From Halomonas sp. HL-48 (lineage in GTDB: Bacteria > Pseudomonadota > Gammaproteobacteria > Pseudomonadales > Halomonadaceae), in the NCBI RefSeq assembly GCF_001314875.1, contig NZ_LJZS01000002.1, positions 186,001 to 250,000 of the forward strand: DNA of 64,000 bases, in the 5' to 3' direction. Below are positions 18,431 through 27,008 of the stretch, piece by piece. Below the pieces are notes generated by a model. It was given only the letters and a program-made list of their open reading frames with translations. It was not told the origin of the DNA and did no database searches. Numbering within the stretch: position 1 is the first letter of the stretch; each line of letters starts with the position of its first letter. A program made the position numbers and the translations under genes.

Positions 18431-19165
18431 ATGTTGCCATCTATATGGGGTGGGGCGTTCGATGTGCCTGGAAAGGTGCGGCGGCGCTGTCTGCCTGCCA
18501 TAACGTTGTTGTTGGTGCTATTGAGCGCCAGTGGTGATGCCCTGGCCCATGCGGTCGCCGAAGGCGACAAGGGGTATATCCAGGAGATATACGGCGTTCA
18601 CCTGATGTCATTTATGTACCTCGGTGCCAAACACATGGTGACGGGCTACGACCATCTGCTGTTTCTGCTAGGGGTGGTCTTTTTCCTCTACCGCATGCAG
18701 CACATTGCCATTTACGTCAGCCTTTTTGCTATTGGCCATTCCACCACCATGCTGCTGGGGGTGTACTTCGATATCGGCATCAACAGTTATCTCATCGATG
18801 CCATTATCGGGCTCTCGGTGGTGTACAAAGCGCTGGATAACCTGGGTGCCTACCAGCGTTGGTTTGGCTTTCAGCCCAACACCAAATGGGCAACGCTGAT
18901 ATTTGGATTTTTCCACGGTTTTGGGCTGTCGACCAAAATCATCGAGTACGAGATTGCTCCCAACGGCCTGCTGCTTAACCTGTTGGCCTTCAACGTGGGG
19001 GTGGAAATCGGCCAATTGCTGGCCCTTAGCGCCATCCTTATCGTCATGGGATTCTGGCGACGCACGGATGGGTTCCTGCGCCACGCTTACACCGCCAACG
19101 TGGCCATGATGAGTGCTGGTTTCATGTTGGTGGGCTATCAATTGACCGGCCTGATGGTTTCCTAA
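18431..19165 (+). CDS. HupE/UreJ-family membrane protein
   Basis: 244 aa; after an N-terminal signal/TM segment (LLLVLLSASGDALAHA) there is the HupE/UreJ-2 core with the signature GYDHLLFLLGVVFFLY, a following LFAIGHSTTMLLG, FGFFHGFGLSTKI and AFNVGVEIGQLLALSAIL: six or so helices with conserved His, Asp and Glu within the membrane. HupE relatives are nickel/cobalt permeases, so metal passage is likely, direction unknown. GGAGG (18422-18426) precedes the ATG. It is next to a cobalt/nickel-type exporter (dmeF). Confidence 0.87.
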   Translation: MLPSIWGGAFDVPGKVRRRCLPAITLLLVLLSASGDALAHAVAEGDKGYIQEIYGVHLMSFMYLGAKHMVTGYDHLLFLLGVVFFLYRMQHIAIYVSLFAIGHSTTMLLGVYFDIGINSYLIDAIIGLSVVYKALDNLGAYQRWFGFQPNTKWATLIFGFFHGFGLSTKIIEYEIAPNGLLLNLLAFNVGVEIGQLLALSAILIVMGFWRRTDGFLRHAYTANVAMMSAGFMLVGYQLTGLMVS

Positions 19166-19181
19166 GTCACGGAGTTTTTAC

Positions 19182-19940
19182 ATGTATAACACCGATATGC
19201 CTGGCCGCGCTGAGCTGCCTTCCACGGCCAAGTTGCTGCGCTCTACCGTGCTCGCTGCTGTTATTGCGGGTGCTTTACTGGTCACCGTTGTGTTGCCCTC
19301 GGAATATGCGATTGATCCCACTGGGGCAGGCCGTTTGTTGGGGCTGACCCAAATGGGCGAGATTAAGAATCAACTTGCGGAGGAAGCCGAGCGGGACCAG
19401 GCCAACGCCAATTCGACGCAAGCCCCCGAACAAACCTCCCAGCCTGCTGAGATACGCATCGTCACTGAGGCCGAGGAAAACACCGACCCCGCTACTGAGC
19501 AGGCGGCGTCAGCATCTACCGCTGATGACCAGCCGCAAGAGGTTCAGCCTGAAGCGAGCGACGACTTGGTGGATGCGTCATCTGCTGATGAGTCGTCAAC
19601 GGAAAGCGAAGCATCGTCTGAGCCGACGTGGCGTGAAGAGGAAAGCTTCACGCTGGCTCCCGGCGAGGGCACCGAGTACAAGTTGACGATGGATGAGGGC
19701 GCTATCGCGATGTTTGCCTGGTCATCAGAGGGGGGGCCGGTCAATTTTGATACTCACGGCGATGGCGGTGGTAATTCCATCAGCTACGAAAAAGGGCGTG
19801 GTGTCCCTGAGGATGAAGGGGAACTGGAAGCTGCCTTTACAGGCAACCATGGCTGGTTTTTCCGCAATCGTAATGATCAGGAGGTAACCGTTACGCTACG
19901 TGTCAACGGCGATTACGGTGAACTGAAACGTATGATGTAA
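19182..19940 (+). CDS. Membrane-anchored beta-domain protein with acidic linker
   Basis: 252 aa. One N-terminal membrane helix (about 22-42, STVLAAVIAGALLVTVVLP), then an acidic Glu/Ala/Ser/Thr-rich linker (about 65-155), then a compact beta-rich domain (about 158-250) with GTEYKLTMDEGAIAMFAWSS, DTHGDGG and FTGNHGWFFRNRN. The HGWFxRN ending is reminiscent of GOLD-like beta sandwiches; this is a guess. Proteins of this type sit beside HupE-like genes in other genomes under the name transmembrane anchor protein, function unknown. GGAG lies 7 nt before the ATG, and the gene is 16 nt after the HupE-like gene. Confidence 0.8.
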   Translation: MYNTDMPGRAELPSTAKLLRSTVLAAVIAGALLVTVVLPSEYAIDPTGAGRLLGLTQMGEIKNQLAEEAERDQANANSTQAPEQTSQPAEIRIVTEAEENTDPATEQAASASTADDQPQEVQPEASDDLVDASSADESSTESEASSEPTWREEESFTLAPGEGTEYKLTMDEGAIAMFAWSSEGGPVNFDTHGDGGGNSISYEKGRGVPEDEGELEAAFTGNHGWFFRNRNDQEVTVTLRVNGDYGELKRMM

Positions 19941-19952
19941 GTGGTTAGCAAT

Positions 19953-19993
19953 CAACGCCTCACCGTGCTGGTAAACGGTTGAGGCGTTGTTTT
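19953..19993 (+). terminator. Terminator after the HupE unit
   Basis: CAACGCCTCA-CCG pairs with CGG-TTGAGGCGTTG (one bulge), followed by TTTT, 12 nt after the stop of the anchored beta-domain gene. The convergent chemoreceptor stop lies 3 nt further on. Confidence 0.7.
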
Positions 19994-19995
19994 CG

Positions 19996-21486
19996 CTAAG
20001 ATGAGCCCAGCAGCGGCGTGCGGGGCGCGGGCGAGACGGGCAAGATAAAGCCGCCCACTACCTGCATCATGGCGTCGGCGGTCTCGGACAGCTGCTCGGC
20101 CATGCTGTGGGAGTTATCCACCGCTTCGCGGGAAAGCTCGAGGGCGTTGTAGATCTCGTTGACGCTTTGCTCCAGCTCTTCAACGCCCTGATGCTGCTGC
20201 TGAACGGCGTTGTCCATATTGGTCAGTCGCATCGCCACCTGCTCGAAACTCTGCATCAGCGACTGGGTGGTCTCCGCGAGGGTGGACGTCTGGTTGACGC
20301 CCAGGGAAACCTGGTCGGTCGTGTCAGCGATGGTTTGTCGAATCCGCGACGCGGTATGCTGGGTATTTTTCGACAGCGTACGCACTTCGTTGGCCACGAC
20401 CGCGAATCCCCGCCCGTGCTCACCGGCGCGCGCGGCTTCCACTGACGCGTTAAGCGCGAGCAGGTTGGTCTGGAAAGTGATGTTATCGATTTCGCTGAGC
20501 ATGTCGTGAATCTTGCCCGCGTGCTGTTTGAGTCGCTGCATCATTTCGCGCATTTCTTCGACCTGCACACCGTTCTGGCGTGCAATCTCTCCGGCATGAC
20601 TGGCCAGCTGACGAATGTGCTGAGATTCTTCCGCGGTTTCACGGGTCGTGGCGGCAAGCTCAGCGGTGCTCGTGGAGATGCGCTCGGTCTGGCTGCTGTT
20701 GCGCGCCGTTTGCGTGCGCAGCTGTTCCTGGGCAGCGAACAGCTGCTGACTGTAATCGGCGACGTGGCTCGCGGCGGTCTGTGTTTTACGCAGGCTTCCG
20801 GCGACTTGATCGCGCATGCTGACCACCGCGGCGACGGCGGGAAGCTGCTGCTCTTGATCACTGAAGCCCATATCCAAATGACCGCCGCCCGCCGCCACGG
20901 CAAAGCGCGTCACATGCAGGCCTTCCTTGACCATGCTCTCCAGCACCTTGGCAAGATAGCCGAGAATGATGACCTGAACCACCACGGCACCGCCGTGCAT
21001 TAGCAGGCAGTAGACCAAGGCGGCGGCGCCATGGCTGGCCTCACCGCTGGTCATGCTGCCCATATCGCCCATGCTGGTGTAGAGCTGGACAACGCCTTGG
21101 TATTGGAGCCAGGTGAATAACGCGTGGTGCAGCGCAATCATCAGGCCGCCAAACGCGATGACCCGCCAATCGCTGTAGAGAATCAGAACCGAGAGCAGGA
21201 TAAAGATACTGAAGTGGGCCTCGATCACCCCACCGCTTTGTTCGATCAATACGCCGGCCCAGGCCATCATGACGGCGGCTTTGACGAAGCCATTGATGAT
21301 ATGACCGTGCCAGTGGTGCTGGACAAGATACGTCAGCGGGAGTGTTATCACCGCTGCGATCAACGCCAGCCAAAGCGTTTGCGTGAAGATACCGACGACC
21401 AGGCACAGAAAGGCGACGAAGCCCAACGGCAGCCACATCAGCCGATCAGTGCGTGCAATATGGTTTGAAAAGGATGCATCTGACAT
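19996..21486 (-). CDS. Methyl-accepting chemotaxis protein with a polytopic His-rich membrane sensor
   Basis: 496-aa chemoreceptor. Instead of a periplasmic Cache domain the first about 190 residues form roughly six helices with many conserved-looking histidines: [31 protein letters not shown] and MIALHHALF. The signalling half has the hairpin-tip core [20 protein letters not shown] and [13 protein letters not shown], so it should dock with CheA/CheW. The membrane input resembles sensors of some GGDEF and kinase proteins (HF, DWR, HH pattern). It is preceded by a FliA-type promoter and lies inside the metal island. Confidence 0.9.
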   Translation of the reverse strand: MSDASFSNHIARTDRLMWLPLGFVAFLCLVVGIFTQTLWLALIAAVITLPLTYLVQHHWHGHIINGFVKAAVMMAWAGVLIEQSGGVIEAHFSIFILLSVLILYSDWRVIAFGGLMIALHHALFTWLQYQGVVQLYTSMGDMGSMTSGEASHGAAALVYCLLMHGGAVVVQVIILGYLAKVLESMVKEGLHVTRFAVAAGGGHLDMGFSDQEQQLPAVAAVVSMRDQVAGSLRKTQTAASHVADYSQQLFAAQEQLRTQTARNSSQTERISTSTAELAATTRETAEESQHIRQLASHAGEIARQNGVQVEEMREMMQRLKQHAGKIHDMLSEIDNITFQTNLLALNASVEAARAGEHGRGFAVVANEVRTLSKNTQHTASRIRQTIADTTDQVSLGVNQTSTLAETTQSLMQSFEQVAMRLTNMDNAVQQQHQGVEELEQSVNEIYNALELSREAVDNSHSMAEQLSETADAMMQVVGGFILPVSPAPRTPLLGSS

Positions 21487-21535
21487 TGTTATTGTATCCT
21501 TGCGTTTCAGGGAGGCATAACAGGGGATAGATTCT

Positions 21536-21562
21536 TTATCGACGCATTTTGAAATAACTTTA
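21536..21562 (-). promoter_or_regulatory. Sigma-28 (FliA) promoter of the chemoreceptor
   Basis: On the minus strand TAAA (21562-21559), exactly 15 nt, then GTCGATAA (21543-21536), seven of eight bases of the GCCGATAA consensus. It lies 50 nt before the chemoreceptor ATG, tying the gene to the flagellar regulon. Confidence 0.75.
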
Positions 21563-21616
21563 AAAAACCAATTAATAACATTTTGTTATATAAATGTGCA
21601 ATTATTGATACTCAAG

Positions 21617-24106
21617 TTATATTTTTATATGGTCCTGTATAGTCTTTGATAAGCTTTCTGGCGGGACGGGGCGCCCAAACAGGAACCCCTGGTAAATACG
21701 GCACCCCAGGTCGGCAAGTACCATGCGCTGGTCTTCGGTTTCCACGCCTTCGGCAATGACACCCAGCCCCAGGCTCTCGGCGAGCGCCACGATGGTGGCC
21801 GCTATCGGGGTGGCCTGCATGTCCCGTGTTAAATCCCTGACGAAGGTAATGTCGATTTTCAGCGTATCCAGCGGTAACAGCTTGAGGTAGGCAAGGGAGG
21901 AATAGCCGGTGCCGAAATCATCCAGCGCAAAGCTGACGCCTCTTTGCTGCAGCTGCTGCATTTTGCAGATGGTGCCATCGGGGTCGCTCAGCAGCAGCGA
22001 CTCGGTAAGCTCCAGCGTCAATCGCTCAGCGGGCGCATCATACTGCTTGATGACCGCCAACACCTGGTCGGCAAAATCGGGCTGCTGAAACTGGCGAATA
22101 CTGACGTTCAACGACAGTTTTAAATGGCGAAAGGCGGGTTGATGGCGCCACTCTCCCAGCAGGCGGCAGCCCTCCTTCAATACCCAATCCCCGAGCGGCA
22201 GAATAAGTCCTGTTTCTTCGGCCACGGGAATAAAGCGGCCGGGTAAAATCATGCCGCGTTCCGGGTGCTGCCAGCGTACAAGCGCCTCGGCGCCGATCAC
22301 CTGCCGATGGAGGTCTACCTGCGGCTGTAGATAGAGGCACAGTTCGTCGTGGTCAATGGCGTATTTCAGCTCGCGCTCAAGGGTCAGGCGCTCTTCCAGT
22401 TCATCTTCTTGCGCCTGCTGAAAGAACTGAGGCTTTCCATCCCGCTGGCGCTTGGCCTCTAGCAGCGCCAGGCCCGCCCGCTTGAACAGCTGGGCGGCCG
22501 GTGCGCTTTCCTGAGAGCGGAAAACGAGCATCCCTACGTTGAGTCGACAGGGATAGGTGTGGCCCTGAAGTAAATAGTCAGCCGTCAGCGCGGTGATGAT
22601 AGCGTTGATGCGCTGCTGCGTTTCGCGCTCGCTACCGGCGCAGTCGCGGGCGGCAAGTTCGCCGACCAGCGCGAATTCGTTGCCATCCAGGCGTGCTACG
22701 TATAGTCCTGCTCCTGACCATTGGTGCAGTCGCCTGCCCAGCTGACGCAGCAGTTCATCGCCAATGTCCTGGCCCAGACTGTCATTGAGTACCTTGAAGC
22801 GGTCAATATCGAGCAGCGCCAGAAAGGCATGCGCGTCGGGTGAGGCGGGATGTTGGGCGAACGTGGCTAAGTGTTCCTGCAGCGCCCGGCGGTTGGGGAG
22901 CTCCGTGAGCATGTCATGGTAGGCGAGGTAGCCAATGCGCTGCTGGTCGCGCTGCTCTTTTGAGCGGTCGCTTAAGAGCGCGACATAATCGCGGTCGTCG
23001 CTATTCGCATAGGTGACCCGGCTGACGTTCAGCCACGCCGGGAACCCGCTACCATCCGCCCGCAGGGCAGTGATCATCCCGCCCCACTGGCCTTTTTCAT
23101 CCAATGCCTCGCGGATGTGCTGACTCAGCGTCTGGCTATTCTCGGCGTAGGCAAGCTGTGATACCGAAAGCCCCATCAATTGATCCGAACGCAGCCCTAC
23201 CTGGCGTTCAAACGCCGCGTTGCACAGGCGAATACGGGCCTGCTCGTCCAGCAGGATCACGCAATCCTGAAGCGAGGAGACGACTTCCAGCAGTCGGGTG
23301 TGGGTCATGCGTTCATGGCGTTCGCTGGCCTGAAGCCGCCGTTGCACGCGGGTCGCGATCAAGGCGAGCAGGGCGGTCATTACCGCCACACCGCTGATCA
23401 GGTAGATAAGCCAGTGAGAGGCGGGTGATGAAGACGGGGTGTTGGCGGCCTCCGGCAAGGGTAAAAACCAGGCGGCCTGCATGGCGACATAATGCATGCC
23501 GCATACCGCAATGGAAACGCACAGGGCGGCAATGAAGGCGCAGGTTCGGGAGCGTTGCATGCCCCACTCATGCTGGCAGAGGCGGTAGGCGTAGACGCTC
23601 AGCATCCCCAAGCCGATCGCCACGAGCAGCGACACCAGGAAAAGGCCCAGGGCGTGATACAGCTCGGCGGGCGCCCGCATCGCGGCCATGCCGCTATAGT
23701 GCATTACCCCGATACCCAGCCCGAGGCTTAGCCCGGCCAGCATCAGGGCGCGATGTGAAGGGGCATCGCGGGCAAGTACCTGCATGGCAATAAAGCTGCC
23801 AAGAATGGCGGGAATGATCGACAGTAAGGTAGGCACCGGTGCGTGGCTGACCTGAAAATCAAGCCGGTAGGCATGCATGCCGATAAAGTGCATGCTCCAA
23901 ACGCCCAGCCCCATGGCGCTGGCCCCTGCCCAGAGCCAGGCACGCCGCCACGCCGGGTGTGAGCCTTTGCTCACCAGCTTGATGATATCCAATCCCGCGT
24001 AGGATGCCGCCAGCGCCACCAGCCATGAGAGCAATACCAGCGAGGCGGCGTGCTCCCCCTGAATGGCATTCAAGGATTGAGGATCGGGCAAGATATTGAA
24101 TGGCAT
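21617..24106 (-). CDS. MHYT-PAS-GGDEF-EAL cyclic-di-GMP protein, probable phosphodiesterase
   Basis: 829 aa. Seven-helix MHYT sensor (about 15-255) with HFIGMHAY, VMHYSGMAAM and GMHYVAMQAA; MHYT residues are thought to bind a metal, possibly copper. A PAS domain (about 270-380, NAAFERQVGLRS) is followed by a GGDEF domain (about 395-550) whose active motif is degenerate (DGNEF), and an intact EAL domain (about 565-815): EALVRWQHPERG, LELTES, DDFGTGYSSLAYL, AEGVET. The loss of GGDEF and intact EAL predict c-di-GMP hydrolysis. It is placed directly beside copB-copA of the copper operon. Confidence 0.92.
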   Translation of the reverse strand: MPFNILPDPQSLNAIQGEHAASLVLLSWLVALAASYAGLDIIKLVSKGSHPAWRRAWLWAGASAMGLGVWSMHFIGMHAYRLDFQVSHAPVPTLLSIIPAILGSFIAMQVLARDAPSHRALMLAGLSLGLGIGVMHYSGMAAMRAPAELYHALGLFLVSLLVAIGLGMLSVYAYRLCQHEWGMQRSRTCAFIAALCVSIAVCGMHYVAMQAAWFLPLPEAANTPSSSPASHWLIYLISGVAVMTALLALIATRVQRRLQASERHERMTHTRLLEVVSSLQDCVILLDEQARIRLCNAAFERQVGLRSDQLMGLSVSQLAYAENSQTLSQHIREALDEKGQWGGMITALRADGSGFPAWLNVSRVTYANSDDRDYVALLSDRSKEQRDQQRIGYLAYHDMLTELPNRRALQEHLATFAQHPASPDAHAFLALLDIDRFKVLNDSLGQDIGDELLRQLGRRLHQWSGAGLYVARLDGNEFALVGELAARDCAGSERETQQRINAIITALTADYLLQGHTYPCRLNVGMLVFRSQESAPAAQLFKRAGLALLEAKRQRDGKPQFFQQAQEDELEERLTLERELKYAIDHDELCLYLQPQVDLHRQVIGAEALVRWQHPERGMILPGRFIPVAEETGLILPLGDWVLKEGCRLLGEWRHQPAFRHLKLSLNVSIRQFQQPDFADQVLAVIKQYDAPAERLTLELTESLLLSDPDGTICKMQQLQQRGVSFALDDFGTGYSSLAYLKLLPLDTLKIDITFVRDLTRDMQATPIAATIVALAESLGLGVIAEGVETEDQRMVLADLGCRIYQGFLFGRPVPPESLSKTIQDHIKI

Positions 24107-24130
24107 CTAAATACGAACAACCCATTATGT

Positions 24131-24159
24131 ATTGTAAAAATCAGCTGTACTGGCAGTAA
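24131..24159 (-). promoter_or_regulatory. Likely sigma-70 promoter of the MHYT gene
   Basis: TTACTG (24159-24154) and TACAAT (24136-24131) on the minus strand with a 17-bp spacer, 24 nt before the start. The rest of the 24107-24309 gap contains only the hairpin described next and a small GGGCAA/TTGCCC stem. Confidence 0.45.
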
Positions 24160-24236
24160 CGCTGGCGTGGTGATGGGTCGCTGGGGCGATGGGCAAAAAA
24201 TTGCCCGCTTAACGCCATTGGAGACTAACATGAATA

Positions 24237-24270
24237 ACGCCCCAGCGGCGTCGTTACACCGTTGGGGCGT
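24237..24270 (-). terminator. Strong hairpin after copB, probable terminator
   Basis: ACGCCCCAACGG pairs with CCGCTGGGGCGT (12 bp, one G-U) around a 10-nt loop, followed on the minus strand by TATTCAT. It lies 39 nt beyond the copB stop. The weak T run makes the call moderate. Confidence 0.5.
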
Positions 24271-24309
24271 CAGAGAAGGCGGTTCAACGCAGGGGGGTTG
24301 ACGGCGGGG

Positions 24310-25077
24310 TCAGAACATCAGCTTGACGCCCGCGACGACGCCGGTATCTTCGGTGCTGTCGCCGCTGGCGCGGGACAGGTCGGCGGTGTCGCCGTATTCT
24401 TTCTCCCAGTAGGCACCCACGTAAGGGGCGATCCGGCGGGTCACTTCATAGCCTAGACGTAGCCCGGTGCGAACCGAGTTAAGCCCTTCGCCGACGCCAA
24501 ATTCTTCCACCTCACTGGCGGCCACGGCAATTTCCGTGCGCGGCTGCAGATAAAGCCGTTGGGTCAGGCGTAAATCGTATTCGCCTTCAAAACTTGCCGC
24601 CACGTCACCTTCATCGCTGACTTGCATGGCCAGGTCGGTTTCAATGCCGTAGGGCATCACGCCTTGCAGGCCCACCACCCCGTAGGTGCGTTCGGCATGG
24701 TCATCAGAAAATACGCCGCCCTGGTAGCCCACACCGCCCTGTAACTCCCAAAAGTCCGCAACCAGGCGGCTATACAGGAGTTCCAGAGACTCAAACTCGG
24801 CGTCTTCGCCGTCGCCCTGGACGTTCTCGCCTTCCGATTTGAGGTACACGCGATTGATATCGCCGCCGTACCAGCCTTGGAAGTCCCATACCACCGCCTC
24901 TGGGCCCTTGTCGGGTACGGTGTATTCCAGTCGGTCGAACAGACCCATGCCCATGTTGTGTTCCTGCATGGGCGCGGGCCAGTCATCCGGGGCGTCGTAG
25001 CCGTCTTCGGCGTGTGCTGTGGCGGCGGCCAAGGCCAGCAATGTGCTGGCAAAGGTTACGTAGCGTTTGGCGTTCAT
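24310..25077 (-). CDS. copB: Copper resistance outer-membrane protein CopB
   Basis: 255 aa with a cleavable signal peptide (LALAAATAHA). The mature part is a CopB/PcoB beta barrel: LEYTVPDKGPEAVVWDFQGW, GGDINRVYLKSEGE, then amphipathic strands and a terminal Phe (VVAGVKLMF) as expected for BAM-inserted barrels. The Met-rich N-terminal extension of longer CopB proteins is nearly absent, with only MQEHNMGMGLF left, so it is a short form. It begins 9 nt after the multicopper oxidase stop, in the cupredoxin-copR-copS-copA-copB order. Confidence 0.93.
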   Translation of the reverse strand: MNAKRYVTFASTLLALAAATAHAEDGYDAPDDWPAPMQEHNMGMGLFDRLEYTVPDKGPEAVVWDFQGWYGGDINRVYLKSEGENVQGDGEDAEFESLELLYSRLVADFWELQGGVGYQGGVFSDDHAERTYGVVGLQGVMPYGIETDLAMQVSDEGDVAASFEGEYDLRLTQRLYLQPRTEIAVAASEVEEFGVGEGLNSVRTGLRLGYEVTRRIAPYVGAYWEKEYGDTADLSRASGDSTEDTGVVAGVKLMF

Positions 25078-25086
25078 ATGGCCTCC

Positions 25087-26940
25087 TTAAGAAACTTGCA
25101 CAACGCGGAACATGCCAGCGTCCATGTGGTAGAGAAGGTGACAGTGGAAGGCCCAACTGCCCTCGGCATCCGCAGTGATCAGCGCTGACACCCGCTCGCC
25201 GGGCTTGACGTTCAAGGTGTGCTTGCGCGGAATCAGCTCGCCTTGGCCGTTTTCCAGTTCCATCCACATGCCGTGCAGGTGGATGGGATGCTCCATCATG
25301 GTGTCGTTGACCAGGATCAGGCGCAGGCGCTCGTCCTTTTCAAAGTGAATAGGGCCGTCTACTTCGCTGAATTTTTGGCCGTCGAACGACCACATGTAGC
25401 GCTCCATGTTGCCGGTCAAATGCAGTTCCAGCTCGCGGCCGGGCTCGCGGCGGTCGGGCCAGGGCGTAAAGGCTTTTAAGTCGCGGTAGACCAGCACGCG
25501 GCGCTCGTCGGGGTCGATGCCAATACCCGCCTGGTCGTAGCGCGAGCCAGGCTGGGCTTCGCCAGCCACCAGCATGCCGTTGTCGCGGGTCTTGGCGCTT
25601 TCTTTCTCCATCCCGCTGCTGCCGTGGTCCATGTCACCGTGGTCCATGTCCTCCATGTCACTGTCCGACATATTGGAGTGGTCCATGCCCTCCATGTCAC
25701 TGTCTGACATATTGGAGTGGTCCATGCCCTCCATGTCACTGTCCGACATGTTGGAGTGGTCCATACCCTCCATGTCGCCGTGATCCATGCCGTGAGCACC
25801 CATGGCCTCCATGCCACGGTCGGCAATCTGGCGGCGCTCCGGAATCTCCGCCTGCATGCCTTCGCGAGGGGCGAGAGTGGCGCGGGCGTAGCCGCTGCGA
25901 TCCATGGATTCGGCGAAAATCGTATACGCCTGATCGTCTTCAGGTGACACCAGAACGTCGTAAGTCTCGGCAACCCCGATGCGAAATTCATCCACGGGCA
26001 CCGGTTGAACTGGCTGCCCGTCGGCGGCCACCACGGTCATTTTCAGCCCGGGAATACGCACGTCGAAGTAGGACATGGCCGATCCGTTAATCACCCGCAG
26101 CCTTACGCGCTCGCCTGGCTTGAACAGCGCGCTCCAGTTTTCCTCGGGGGAGTGACCGTTGAGCAGATAGGTATAAGTGCTGCCGGTAACGTCGGCAATA
26201 TCCCGCGAACTCATGCGCATCTTGGCCCACATGCCGCGCATTTCGGCAGTCTGAGACAAGCCGTTTTGGCGAACGTCGGCGAAGAAATCGGCCACCGTGC
26301 GTTCCTGGAAGTTGTAATAGCCCTCCATGGTTTTCAGGTTACGAAACACCGCCATGGGATCTTCGAACGTCCAGTCGGTAAGCAACAACACGTGCTCGCG
26401 GTCGTAACGGAAGGGTTCGCGTTCGGCGGCGTCAATAATCAACGGCCCGGCGTGGCCAAGCTGTTCCTGCATGCCAGAATGGCTGTGGTACCAGTAGGTG
26501 CCGTTTTGGCGCACCGGGAAGCGGTAGGTAAAGGTTTCGCCGGGCTCGATACCAGCAAAGCTGACTCCCGGCACGCCATCCATCCCTGCAGGTAGAATTA
26601 GCCCGTGCCAGTGAATCGAGGTGGGCTCATCTAGCAGGTTGGTAACGCGCAGTACCGCGTCCTGGCCTTCTTTCAGGCGTAAGAGGGGACCCGGGCTGGT
26701 GCCGTTAATGCTGAAGGCGCTAGCGGTCTTGCCGTCAATCGGGAGACTTTCACGGCGGATGGCCAGCGCTATCTCAGGCCCTTCTTCAACGCCTTTGGAA
26801 TAGACGTTGGAGCGGCCCCAGGGGGTGGCCCAGGCGGGGCTCATGCCCAGGGCGGCAGCCGAACCCAGCCCCAACGCCGCGCTGCCTTTCAGCACCTGGC
26901 GGCGTGAAAGCGGGTGACGGATAATGGTCGAACGCGACAT
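25087..26940 (-). CDS. copA: Periplasmic multicopper oxidase CopA/PcoA
   Basis: 617-aa copper-resistance oxidase exported folded through Tat (SRRQVLKGSAALG signal). Three cupredoxin domains: copper motifs HWHGLILP and WYHSHSGMQEQ in the first, HPIHLHGMWMEL and HCHLLYHMDAGM in the last, supplying the type 1 and trinuclear sites. Between them a Met/His/Asp-rich insertion (about residues 379-440) holds three exact 13-residue repeats built on MDHSNMSDSDMEG, likely to sequester Cu(I). Works with CopB in the periplasm/outer membrane. Note that it shares the traditional name copA with the P-type ATPase at 13200, which is unrelated. Confidence 0.95.
   Translation of the reverse strand: MSRSTIIRHPLSRRQVLKGSAALGLGSAAALGMSPAWATPWGRSNVYSKGVEEGPEIALAIRRESLPIDGKTASAFSINGTSPGPLLRLKEGQDAVLRVTNLLDEPTSIHWHGLILPAGMDGVPGVSFAGIEPGETFTYRFPVRQNGTYWYHSHSGMQEQLGHAGPLIIDAAEREPFRYDREHVLLLTDWTFEDPMAVFRNLKTMEGYYNFQERTVADFFADVRQNGLSQTAEMRGMWAKMRMSSRDIADVTGSTYTYLLNGHSPEENWSALFKPGERVRLRVINGSAMSYFDVRIPGLKMTVVAADGQPVQPVPVDEFRIGVAETYDVLVSPEDDQAYTIFAESMDRSGYARATLAPREGMQAEIPERRQIADRGMEAMGAHGMDHGDMEGMDHSNMSDSDMEGMDHSNMSDSDMEGMDHSNMSDSDMEDMDHGDMDHGSSGMEKESAKTRDNGMLVAGEAQPGSRYDQAGIGIDPDERRVLVYRDLKAFTPWPDRREPGRELELHLTGNMERYMWSFDGQKFSEVDGPIHFEKDERLRLILVNDTMMEHPIHLHGMWMELENGQGELIPRKHTLNVKPGERVSALITADAEGSWAFHCHLLYHMDAGMFRVVQVS
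25651..25767. repeat. Three 39-bp tandem repeats in the multicopper oxidase gene
   Basis: Units start at 25651, 25690 and 25729 with only a few base changes. Each codes for one 13-residue Met/Asp/His block. The length is a multiple of three, so copy-number change would keep the frame. Confidence 0.9.
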
Positions 26941-27008
26941 ATGAAACTCCCCTCAATGATCAATAGCCTCATCATGGGGGAGTAAGCTGAATCAAGGCTG
27001 AAAAACCG

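Noticed and set aside
25651..25767. Regular 39-bp repeats considered as a CRISPR array
   Set aside because: Units are contiguous with no spacers and encode in-frame Met-rich protein repeats.
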